Origin: Hyphomicrobium_A sp943371625
Lineage (GTDB): Bacteria; Pseudomonadota; Alphaproteobacteria; Rhizobiales; Hyphomicrobiaceae
Reading direction: 5' to 3'
Assembly (NCBI GenBank): GCA_943371625.1
Contig: CALRVN010000044.1
Location: forward strand, 1-14,852
Length of the DNA: 14,852 nt
Shown here piece after piece: positions 7,226 to 14,852 of this stretch (position 1 is its first letter; the number at the start of each line of letters is the position of its first letter). A program made the position numbers and the translations under genes. The notes under the pieces were generated by a model. That model saw only the letters and a list, made by a program, of their open reading frames with translations, did no database searches and had not been told where the DNA came from.

Positions 7226-8145
7226 GCGACGTGGGCGAGGACGCAAAGGTGACGATCCCGGAGGGCATCATCGGGCGCCTCGATCCGCGCCGTCACGTCT
7301 TCCGCCCCGACCTCGCTGCTACCAGCCTCCTCGGCAAGGTCGGCGCACTGCGTTACGCCGACGGCTATCCGGCTCAGATCATGCGCTCGTCCGTGCCTCT
7401 GCGGCGCGGCCCCTCGCCGACGCTCGGCTTCGAGACCGAGGCCTTGTTCGGGGAGCGCGTGACGGTTTACGACGAGCGCGACGGCTGGGCGTGGCTGCAA
7501 CTCGATCGCGACCGGTATGTCGGCTACGTGCCCTCCGAGGCGCTGTCCGCCGAGATCGACACCCCGACGCACCGCGTCCGCGCGCTGGGAACATTCGTCT
7601 ACCCCGTCCCCGACATCAAATCCCCGCCGCTCATGCACTTGAGCATCAACGCCGAGCTGTGCGTCGTCGAAGCCGACGACCGCTTCGTCATGTTGAAGGG
7701 CGGCGGCTTCGTTGTCGCCAGGCATGTTGCCGAGGCGAGCCGCCGCGCACCTGATTTCGTCGAGATCGCAGAGCGCTTCATCGGCACGCCGTATCTCTGG
7801 GGCGGACGCACACGGCTCGGCATCGATTGCTCCGGTCTCGTGCAGATGTCGCTCGAGGCGGCCGGCATCTCTGCCCCCCGCGATACCGATATGCAGCAGG
7901 CCGAGCTCGGCACCAAGGTCGAGATCCCCGATGTCCTGGACGGCATCCAGCGCGGTGACCTCATCTATTGGAAGGGCCACGTCGGCATCATGGCCGACAG
8001 CATCACGCTGGTGCACGCCAACGCGCATCACATGCAGGTGGCCGCGGAAACGCTTCCCGAAGCCATCGAGCGCATCGCCAAGCTCGGCGCCGACATCGCC
8101 GCCGTAAAGCGCCTCCCCGGCCTCTCCGCCCGTCCCTCGGCCTAA
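7222..8145 (+). CDS. NlpC/P60 family peptidase with SH3-like domains
   Basis: This is a predicted cysteine endopeptidase of the NlpC/P60 family; members such as YkfC cut gamma-D-Glu-diamino acid bonds in cell-wall peptides. It has 307 residues: an N-terminal tail (1-50), two bacterial SH3-like regions (about 52-110, with SSVPLRRGPSPTLGF and DGWAWLQLDRDRYVGYVP, and about 118-172), and the catalytic domain (about 180-295). The catalytic cysteine is in GIDCSGLVQM (C203), the histidine in WKGHVGIM (H253), and the third polar residue is probably H265 in LVHANAHH. There is no signal peptide, so it probably acts in the cytoplasm on imported peptides, unlike secreted P60 hydrolases. Translation is coupled to the M17 aminopeptidase (ATGA overlap), which suggests serial breakdown of peptides. 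Confidence 0.93.
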   Translation: MSDVGEDAKVTIPEGIIGRLDPRRHVFRPDLAATSLLGKVGALRYADGYPAQIMRSSVPLRRGPSPTLGFETEALFGERVTVYDERDGWAWLQLDRDRYVGYVPSEALSAEIDTPTHRVRALGTFVYPVPDIKSPPLMHLSINAELCVVEADDRFVMLKGGGFVVARHVAEASRRAPDFVEIAERFIGTPYLWGGRTRLGIDCSGLVQMSLEAAGISAPRDTDMQQAELGTKVEIPDVLDGIQRGDLIYWKGHVGIMADSITLVHANAHHMQVAAETLPEAIERIAKLGADIAAVKRLPGLSARPSA

Positions 8146-8151
8146 ACTTCT

Positions 8152-8297
8152 TCTGTCATCCCGGAAGCGGTAAGCGCAGCGAACCGCTATCCGGGACCCA
8201 GCGTAAGGTGTGGCGAAGCCTCGATATCGGGAGCTGCGCACTTTTCTCCTGGGTCCCGGGTCTCGCTCGCGACACTCGCTTCGCCCGGGATGACAGA
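8152..8297. repeat. 146 bp nested palindromic repeat element
   Basis: Perfect 13 bp terminal inverted repeats (8152-8164 TCTGTCATCCCGG and 8285-8297) enclose a second perfect 11 bp inverted pair (CCGGGACCCAG at 8191-8201 and its complement at 8249-8259). Each half can also fold alone: CCCGG/CCGGG at 8160-8164 and 8191-8195, with AGCGGT/ACCGCT inside, and CCCGGG at 8255-8260 and 8284-8289. It fills the convergent gap between the NlpC/P60 gene and the hypothetical gene. Its TGTCATCCCGG...GGGACCCAG style resembles dispersed non-coding repeats of alphaproteobacterial genomes. It has no coding capacity; short frames across it are not genes. It could act as a bidirectional transcript end. Confidence 0.85.
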
Positions 8298-8310
8298 GAG
8301 AGAGCTCGCG

Positions 8311-8778
8311 TCACCGCCTGTAAGGCAGAAACCTTCGTTCCCGCAGCTCGGTGCCGTCGTCGTCCAGCGTCGGCATCCGCTGCTGCGTCGCCCCGCGCCC
8401 TTCGCGCCAGATGCGCCCATTGCCGAGCATCACGATCGTTTCGACCGAGCGTTCCAGCCCGGTCAGCCGGCTGATCCACCGCCGCTGCACGACCTCGCCG
8501 TCGGCGATTGCATTGGCGAACGGCACGAACCACTCGAATGCCTCGATCGGCAGGCTCTCGTACGTCTCGTCGGCGATGGCGAGATCATAACGCTGGTCGG
8601 CGTGCAGGATCAGCTCGAACGCACACGCCGACGCCATCTCGGGTGCGACCTGGATGCGCCAATAGTCGCTCGCCTCGGTTTCTTCCAGGCGCGCCGAGTC
8701 GGCGACCGACGGCGCCCAATAGCGCAGGGCCGTGATCGTCGACTGCAGTCTGGAGCGAAACACGTCGTCGGGCAGCAT
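8311..8778 (-). CDS. Hypothetical protein, 155 residues
   Basis: I do not recognise a named domain. The protein is acidic to neutral and looks soluble: no signal peptide and no membrane segment. It appears to have an alpha/beta pattern, with a helical N-terminus (LPDDVFRSRLQSTITALRYWAP), a strand-rich middle (ACAFELILHADQRYDLAIADETYESLPIEAFEWFVPFANAIADGEVVQRRW) and a strand pair near 110-130 (VETIVMLGNGRIWREGR). Codon use and the coherent folded-protein composition support a real gene, and its general look is that of a conserved hypothetical of Hyphomicrobiales. A GGAG about 10 nt before the ATG can act as ribosome site. It lies 91 bp downstream of the second GST gene on the same strand and ends 13 bp from the palindromic repeat. 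Confidence 0.7.
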   Translation of the reverse strand: MLPDDVFRSRLQSTITALRYWAPSVADSARLEETEASDYWRIQVAPEMASACAFELILHADQRYDLAIADETYESLPIEAFEWFVPFANAIADGEVVQRRWISRLTGLERSVETIVMLGNGRIWREGRGATQQRMPTLDDDGTELRERRFLPYRR

Positions 8779-8869
8779 CGCTTACGGGCTCCGCTGGATC
8801 GATGCGCATTACGATGCCGCAACGATCATGGCATTCAAGCGGAATAGTGCGCTCGTCCCCGGTTGCGAA

Positions 8870-9508
8870 CTAGCCAGCCTTCCGCTGCATGATTTCCGCG
8901 TCCCTCGCGAGCTGCCGCTGCAACGCGGAACGCTCGCCGAGGCGCTTCGTGTAGGCAACGAACTCCGGCAGCTCGGGAATGAGCTTGAACTGCATCAGCC
9001 AGCGCAGGCTCGCGCCGACGACGACATCGGCAGCAGTGAACTGTTCACCGAGCAGATACGGCGAGGCCTTCGCCGTCGCGTCGCGCAGCACCGAAATGAC
9101 CGTATCGTAGTTGGCCCAGCCGGCCGTAGAGCGCGGCGGCTCCGGCCGGTTCATCGCCTTGTCCAGGATCGCCGGCTCGACGCAGCTCGGCACGAAGAAC
9201 AGCCACTTGAGGTACTGCCCGCGCAGCTTGTCATTCAGCCCCGGCGCCAGCCCGGCCTTCGGATAGGCATCGGCGAGATAGCAGCAGATGGCAGAGACCT
9301 CGCTCACGACGACATCGCCGTCGATCAGCGTCGGCACTTTCCCCATCGGGTTGATCGCGAGGTATTCCGGCTTCAGCTGGTCGCCCGCCCGCAGGTCCAA
9401 TTGCTCGACCTCGTACGGCTCACCCACCTCTTCCAGCATCCACATGGCGACGGACGAGCGTGACGGCGTCGCATGATAGAGTTTCAGCCGGGGCTTCTCG
9501 TTGGCCAC
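8870..9508 (-). CDS. Glutathione S-transferase family protein (yej-linked)
   Basis: This is a 212-residue cytosolic GST-fold protein. The N-terminal thioredoxin-like domain (about 7-85) begins LKLYHATPSRSSVAMWMLEEVGEPYEVEQLDL and has NPMGKVPTLIDGD with cis-proline P59. At the glutathione-binding position it shows SEVSAI (E70) rather than the usual ES pair. The helical C-terminal domain (about 95-205) contains LLGEQFTAADVVVGASL. The start is a GTG at 9508: GGGAGG lies 5 nt upstream and family similarity begins right there. An ATG further upstream at 9649 is in frame but would run through the end of yejF with arginine-rich, non-GST sequence. The gene begins 34 bp after yejF on the same strand, so it is probably part of the yej transcript. 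The substrate is unknown. Confidence 0.9.
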   Translation of the reverse strand: MANEKPRLKLYHATPSRSSVAMWMLEEVGEPYEVEQLDLRAGDQLKPEYLAINPMGKVPTLIDGDVVVSEVSAICCYLADAYPKAGLAPGLNDKLRGQYLKWLFFVPSCVEPAILDKAMNRPEPPRSTAGWANYDTVISVLRDATAKASPYLLGEQFTAADVVVGASLRWLMQFKLIPELPEFVAYTKRLGERSALQRQLARDAEIMQRKAG

Positions 9509-9513
9509 GTGCA

Positions 9514-9519
9514 CCTCCC
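9514..9519 (-). promoter_or_regulatory. Ribosome binding site deciding a GTG start for the GST gene
   Basis: GGGAGG on the minus strand lies 5 nt before the GTG at 9508-9506. It is the only strong ribosome site near the 5' end of this gene and favours the GTG over the far upstream ATG. Confidence 0.65.
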
Positions 9520-9542
9520 ATCGTTGTTGCAGTCGTCTCGGA

Positions 9543-11177
<1,635 letters not shown>

Positions 11178-11185
11178 CGCGGCAC

Positions 11186-12427
11186 CTATCGGAATGTCTT
11201 GCGCGGGTCGAGCGCATCGCGCACGGCCTCGCCGATGAAGATGAAGAGCGACAGCATGATCGCCACCGAGAAGAAGCCGGTGAGGGCGAGCCATGGCGCC
11301 TCGAGGTGCCGTTTGCCCTGCAGCAGCAGCTCACCCAGCGACGGCGATCCGGGCGGCAGGCCGAGCCCGAGGAAGTCGAGCGCCGTGAGCGCCGCGACCG
11401 CACCCGAAAGCTGGAACGGCAGGAACGTCAGCGTCGCCACCATCGCGTTGGGAAGCATGTGCTTCCACATGATCTTCCGGTGCGACAGGCCGAGCGCGCG
11501 CGCCGCCTTCACGTATTCGAGGTTGCGCGCCCGCAGGAACTCCGCTCGCACCACGCCGACGAGGTTGACCCATTCGAACAGCAACAGGATACCGAGCAGC
11601 GTCCAGAAGCCCGGCACCAGCACCGACGAGATGATGATGAGCACGAACAGCGACGGGACCGAGGACCAGATCTCCAGGAACCGCTGGAAGATGAGGTCGG
11701 TCTTGCCGCCGAAATAGCCCTGTATAGCGCCGGCCGTGACGCCGATTGCTGCCGACAAAATCGCCAGCAGCAGCCCGAACAACACCGATACCCGGAAGCC
11801 GTAGATGACGCGCGCTACGATGTCCCGCCCCTGGTCGTCGAGCCCCAGCCAGTTCGTATTTCCGAACGCCTTGAAGCGCGCGATCTGGTCCGGCGGCGCA
11901 TCGCACAGCGGCGCACTCGACGCCCATGGCGGTGGCGCGGGATAGCCGAGGCACAATCCGTCGGACGATTTGCGTCCCGGATAGTCCTTGTTGATCGTGT
12001 CGTACGAGTACCGGATCGGAGGCCAGATCGCCCAGCCGTTGCTGTTGATCTCGTCGATGTTCACCGGGTCTTTGAAATCGGTGACCGCGAGGAAACCGCC
12101 GAACTTCGACTCCGGATAGTCGACCAGCACCGGCGACAACCATTCGCCTTTGTAGCTGACGAGTAGCGGGCGGTCGTTGGCGATGAATTCCGCGAACAGC
12201 GACAGCACGAACAGGATAAGAAAAACGATGAGGCTCCAATAGCCGCGCCGGTTCGCTTTGAAGTTGGCGAAGCGCCTCTGGTTGAGCGGGCTCATCTTCT
12301 CGGCCGACGGCAGGCGGTTCCGCAGCCACGGCGGCAGCAGGTCGCGATGCTCTTCCCTGGGCGGTGGCTGCGACTGCGGCAGCGGTGTCTCGAGGGCCCT
12401 GAGGTCGTCCACTGTTAGTGCCCCCAT
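11186..12427 (-). CDS. yejE: YejE, permease subunit of the Yej peptide importer
   Basis: This inner-membrane permease pairs with YejB. From the ATG it has 413 residues, versus about 341 in E. coli. The core begins near MSPLNQRRFANFKANRRGYWS (45-65), then a first membrane segment (about 65-82), a long periplasmic loop (83-205), further membrane segments, and the EAA loop (EFLRARNLEYVKAARALGL, 296-314) that docks on YejF. The extra length is a proline-rich N-terminal tail (1-44) and an insert in the periplasmic loop (about 155-190) with cysteines C159 and C175. The start is unsettled: ATG 12427 lies inside the double-hairpin element, while the in-frame GTG at 12412 lies just outside it and is probably the ancestral start, giving 408 residues. 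The longer form is listed so both are covered. Confidence 0.94.
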   Translation of the reverse strand: MGALTVDDLRALETPLPQSQPPPREEHRDLLPPWLRNRLPSAEKMSPLNQRRFANFKANRRGYWSLIVFLILFVLSLFAEFIANDRPLLVSYKGEWLSPVLVDYPESKFGGFLAVTDFKDPVNIDEINSNGWAIWPPIRYSYDTINKDYPGRKSSDGLCLGYPAPPPWASSAPLCDAPPDQIARFKAFGNTNWLGLDDQGRDIVARVIYGFRVSVLFGLLLAILSAAIGVTAGAIQGYFGGKTDLIFQRFLEIWSSVPSLFVLIIISSVLVPGFWTLLGILLLFEWVNLVGVVRAEFLRARNLEYVKAARALGLSHRKIMWKHMLPNAMVATLTFLPFQLSGAVAALTALDFLGLGLPPGSPSLGELLLQGKRHLEAPWLALTGFFSVAIMLSLFIFIGEAVRDALDPRKTFR

Positions 12428-12580
12428 TCCGAAGTTCGCCGGAGTTTGCAGCCAGAGGCGGGAGCGAACTTCGGAATGATAAGGGGCACTAGAATCGTGG
12501 AGTCGGTAGTGCGATTCAGATCGAGAAATTCGCTCGATCCCTTGCCGCTCGTGATGGCGAATTTCTCGATCATCGCACTA
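12416..12580. mobile_element. Double-hairpin TA-flanked element (MITE- or REP-doublet-like) between yejB and yejE
   Basis: Two related imperfect hairpins lie head to head. Hairpin 1 (12416-12491, read on the minus strand) is a 9 bp outer stem TAGTGCCCC/GGGGCACTA, a 5/1 nt asymmetric bulge, a perfect 14 bp inner stem (12426-12439 with 12464-12477), and a 24 nt loop. Hairpin 2 (12507-12580, plus strand) is a 9 bp outer stem TAGTGCGAT/ATCGCACTA, a 4/1 nt bulge, a perfect 14 bp inner stem (12520-12533 with 12557-12570), and a 23 nt loop. A 15 nt spacer separates them. Inner stems match at 10 of 14 positions. Each hairpin is bounded by TA. The outer ends are TA-GTGC and GCAC-TA, suggesting a TA target duplication. 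It encodes no transposase. Confidence 0.8.
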
Positions 12581-13696
12581 CACCTCCCGGCTCTCGAAAT
12601 CGATGCGCGGATCAACCATCGTGTAGACGAAGTCGGTGATGATGTTGAGGAGTAGCCCCATGAGCGAGAATATCCACAAGGTGGCGAACACCACTGGATA
12701 GTCGCGCTTCTCAATGGATTCGAACGACAACAGCCCGATGCCATCGAGCGAGAATATCGTCTCGATCAGCAGCGCGCCGGCAAAGAACGCTCCGATGAAG
12801 GCACCCGGGAAGCCGGCGATGATCAGCAGCATCGCGTTGCGGAACACGTGCCCGTAGAGCACCCGGTTCTCGCTCAGGCCCTTGGCCCGCGCCGTCATCA
12901 CGTACTGCTTGCGGATTTCATCGAGGAACGAGTTCTTGGTGAGGAACGTCATGGTCGTGAACGCCGTCAGCGACATGGCGATCAGCGGCAGTGTCAGATG
13001 CCAGAAGTAGTCGACCACCTTGCCGAACATCGACAGCTGGTCCCAGTTGTCCGATGTCAGCCCGCGCGAGGGGAACCACTGCACAAATGCGCTGCCGGCG
13101 AACAGCACCAAGAGCAGCACCGCGAACAGGAACCCCGGAATGGCATAGGCGATCACCAGCACCGTGCTCGACCATGTGTCGAACGGCTCGCCGTCGTGCA
13201 CCGCTTTGCGGATGCCGAGCGGGATGGAGATCATGTACGAGATCAGCATCATCCACAGGCCCAGCGAGATAGAGACCGGCAGCTTCTCCTTGATCAGCTG
13301 CAGCACCGAGACGTCGCGGAAGTAGCTCTTTCCGAAGTTGAAGGTGAGGTAGTTTTTCATCATCAGGTAGAAGCGCTCGTAAGCCGGCTTGTCGAAGCCG
13401 AACTGCTTCTCGAGGCTCTTGATGAACTCCGGGTCGAGCCCCTGCGCGCCGCGATACTTCGACGTGACCGAGTCCGCGCCGCCCTGGCCGAGCGCCGCCT
13501 GATTGCCCCCCGAGAGCATCTCGCCGCCGCCGCCGCCGATGCGCGAGGTGATCGACGAGTCGTGCCCCGTGAGTTGCGCAATGATGCGATCCACCGGACC
13601 GCCCGGCGCGAACTGAATGATCGCGAAGCTGATCAGCATGATGCCGAACAGCGTCGGGATGATCAGCAACAGGCGCTTCAAAAGGTAGGCGGCCAT
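12578..13696 (-). CDS. yejB: YejB, permease subunit of the Yej peptide importer
   Basis: This inner-membrane permease pairs with YejE. It has 372 residues, near the E. coli length. It starts MAAYLLKRLLLIIPTLFGIMLISFAIIQFAPGGPVD, the classic first membrane segment of peptide permease B subunits. A Gly-rich periplasmic region follows (about 44-84), as also found in E. coli YejB, then SISLGLWMMLISYMISIPLGIRKAV, further membrane segments, the EAA loop (YVMTARAKGLSENRVLYGHVFRNA, 265-288), and the conserved ending VDPRIDFESREV. The start is 10 nt after the yejA stop with no strong ribosome site, suggesting coupling to yejA. Its TAG stop is formed by the outermost three bases of the double-hairpin element, so the insertion hit the stop codon; the protein end still looks normal. 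Confidence 0.96.
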   Translation of the reverse strand: MAAYLLKRLLLIIPTLFGIMLISFAIIQFAPGGPVDRIIAQLTGHDSSITSRIGGGGGEMLSGGNQAALGQGGADSVTSKYRGAQGLDPEFIKSLEKQFGFDKPAYERFYLMMKNYLTFNFGKSYFRDVSVLQLIKEKLPVSISLGLWMMLISYMISIPLGIRKAVHDGEPFDTWSSTVLVIAYAIPGFLFAVLLLVLFAGSAFVQWFPSRGLTSDNWDQLSMFGKVVDYFWHLTLPLIAMSLTAFTTMTFLTKNSFLDEIRKQYVMTARAKGLSENRVLYGHVFRNAMLLIIAGFPGAFIGAFFAGALLIETIFSLDGIGLLSFESIEKRDYPVVFATLWIFSLMGLLLNIITDFVYTMVDPRIDFESREV

Positions 13697-13706
13697 CGGG
13701 CGGAGC

Positions 13707-14852
13707 TCAATTCTGCTTCAGCTTGGCTGCTTTATCGGGATCGAACCACCATGTCTCGATCCAACCCTCTTCGTACTTGGGTTTGATCGCCGGGCGCGAA
13801 TACTGATTCCAGAACGCGACGTTGTGCTCGCCCTTGTACCACTGCGGCACCCAATAGTGCCCGGCCCGCAGCACACGGTCGAGCGCGCGGCTTGCTGTCA
13901 CGAGGTCGGCGCGCGATTTGGCTTCTACCACTTTGTCGATCAGCGCGTCGATCACAGGGTCTTTGATACCGGAAAGATTGAAGCTGCCCGACATGCCGGC
14001 CGCGTCCGATCCCCAGTAGCTTTTCAATTCGACACCGGGCGTGAGGCGCAGACTGTAGCGCTCGATAGCGAGGTCGAAGTCGAACGCCTTGATGCGGCGC
14101 TCGTATTGCGCCGGGTCGACCATCCGCAGGCTCGCGTCGATGCCGATGCGCTTCAGGTTGGCGATGTACGGCAGGATGATGCGCTCGAAACCGGACTCGA
14201 AGCTCAGGATCTCGAGCTTCAGCACTTTGCCGCCCTCGCCGTAACCGGCGGCGGTGAGCAGATCGCGCGCGCGCTTCAGGAACTGGCGGTCGCGCCCCGA
14301 ACCGTCGGTGACCGGCGGAGAGTAGGGCTCGCCGAAGACTTCCGCCGGCAGCTTGTCCTTGAATGGCTCCAGCAGCACAAGTTCCTCAGGGCTGGGCGGC
14401 CCCTTGGCCTTCATGTCGGAGTTCTCGAAGAAGCTTTGCGTCCGCTTGTAGAGCTCGAAGAATAGGTTCTTGTTCGACCATTCGAAGTCGAAGGCGAGAT
14501 CGAGCGCTTCGCGCACGCGCGGGTCTTTGAACTGCTCGCGGCGTGTGTTGATGAAGAAGCCCTGCGCGCCCGACGGCCGGTCGTCCGGCAGCACGAGCCG
14601 GATCAGCCTGCCGTCGCGCACCGACGCGATGTCGTAGGCCCGCGACCAGTCGAGCGAGGTGAACTCCTCGCGCAAATCGATGTTGGCCGACTTCAGCGCT
14701 TCCAGCTCGATGGTGCGATCGCGATAATAGTCGTAGCGCAGCTCGTCGAAATTGAACTTGCCGCGATTGACCGGCAGATCCTTCGCCCAATAGTCGGCAC
14801 GCCGCTTATAGGTGACGTGCGAGCCGGGCCTGTGATCGCCGATCTCGTACGG
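13707..14852 (-). CDS. yejA: YejA-type peptide-binding protein, C-terminal part (partial)
   Basis: This is the periplasmic extracellular solute-binding protein (family 5, SBP_bac_5) that delivers peptides to YejBEF. The frame is open to the window edge, giving the last 381 residues of a protein that is about 600 long in E. coli; the signal peptide and first lobe are outside. An internal TTG at 14675 is not a real start because the protein reads on upstream as PYEIGDHRPGSHVTYKRRADYWAKDL, a typical SBP segment. Other recognisable parts are the VREALDLAFDFEWSN block, the LPYIANLKRIGIDASLRMVDPAQYERRIKAFDFD block, and the end GWIETWWFDPDKAAKLKQN. It is followed by yejB after 10 nt. In Agrobacterium a related binding protein (YepA) serves YejBEF in muropeptide uptake, so the ligand could be cell-wall peptides; that is inference. 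Confidence 0.93.
   Translation of the reverse strand, partial: PYEIGDHRPGSHVTYKRRADYWAKDLPVNRGKFNFDELRYDYYRDRTIELEALKSANIDLREEFTSLDWSRAYDIASVRDGRLIRLVLPDDRPSGAQGFFINTRREQFKDPRVREALDLAFDFEWSNKNLFFELYKRTQSFFENSDMKAKGPPSPEELVLLEPFKDKLPAEVFGEPYSPPVTDGSGRDRQFLKRARDLLTAAGYGEGGKVLKLEILSFESGFERIILPYIANLKRIGIDASLRMVDPAQYERRIKAFDFDLAIERYSLRLTPGVELKSYWGSDAAGMSGSFNLSGIKDPVIDALIDKVVEAKSRADLVTASRALDRVLRAGHYWVPQWYKGEHNVAFWNQYSRPAIKPKYEEGWIETWWFDPDKAAKLKQN

Noticed and set aside
7192..8241. 349-codon minus-strand open frame opposite the NlpC/P60 gene
   Set aside because: The plus strand encodes the full catalytic domain with C203 and H253. The antisense frame also runs into the palindromic repeat, which does not code.
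8156..8533. Short frames spanning the 146 bp palindrome
   Set aside because: They start in inverted-repeat DNA and run antisense or out of frame to the 155-residue gene.
8779..8869. Possible regulatory content between the second GST gene and the hypothetical gene
   Set aside because: Only a weak ATGCC/GGCAT inverted repeat with an 11 nt loop and one lone TAGTGC without its partner; nothing that can be told from chance.
12446..12655. 69-codon plus-strand frame through the double-hairpin element
   Set aside because: It reads through both inverted repeats and then antisense to yejB. The repeats explain the sequence better than a peptide gene; copies elsewhere in databases may be annotated as small hypotheticals.
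12848..13786. 312-codon plus-strand open frame opposite yejB
   Set aside because: Antisense to an intact permease gene; its composition (Arg, His, Gln, Glu) is typical of a shadow frame.
14673..14675. TTG as a start codon for the peptide-binding protein
   Set aside because: The frame stays open to the window edge and the upstream 59 codons encode typical solute-binding-protein sequence, so the gene is simply cut by the window.

Overview
This is a GC-rich, densely coded 14.9 kb chromosomal window. The gene content (Tad/Flp pilus genes, a Yej-type peptide importer, paired GSTs, an M17 peptidase next to an NlpC/P60 protein) and the style of the dispersed palindromic repeats suggest an alphaproteobacterium, most likely of the order Hyphomicrobiales (Rhizobiales). 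The genus cannot be resolved from this sequence. There are no RNA genes, CRISPR arrays, intact insertion sequences or prophage genes, and no gene-free stretch longer than about 165 bp.

Left part (1-4979): the assembly-motor end of a tad locus. The 3' end of cpaE, then cpaF, tadB and tadC run rightward as a tight operon. The lipoprotein gene tadD faces them on the minus strand, and a hairpin sits between the convergent ends. Upstream of tadD is an AT-richer region with a CtrA-like half-site pair.

Middle (4980-9508): a minus-strand GST gene is divergent from a plus-strand pair, an M17 leucyl aminopeptidase and an NlpC/P60 endopeptidase that overlap by 4 nt. The pair is followed by a 146 bp nested palindromic repeat. 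Then come a small conserved-type hypothetical gene and a second GST gene, both on the minus strand.

Right part (9543-14852): a minus-strand operon in the order yejA (partial), yejB, yejE, yejF, with the second GST gene 34 bp downstream. It encodes an ABC importer for oligopeptides, possibly muropeptides. Together with the NlpC/P60 and aminopeptidase genes it makes a plausible neighbourhood for uptake and breakdown of cell-wall peptides.

The most unusual item is a 161-165 bp element between yejB and yejE. It consists of two related imperfect hairpins in inverted orientation, each ending in TAGTGC/GCACTA. Removing it with one TA restores a tidy ancestral junction: yejB ending in TAA, with a GGGAGG ribosome site 7 nt before a GTG start for yejE. 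This suggests a TA-targeting MITE or REP-doublet-like element that landed exactly at the yejB stop codon and separated yejE from its ribosome binding site. I found no evidence of a new defence or biosynthetic system.
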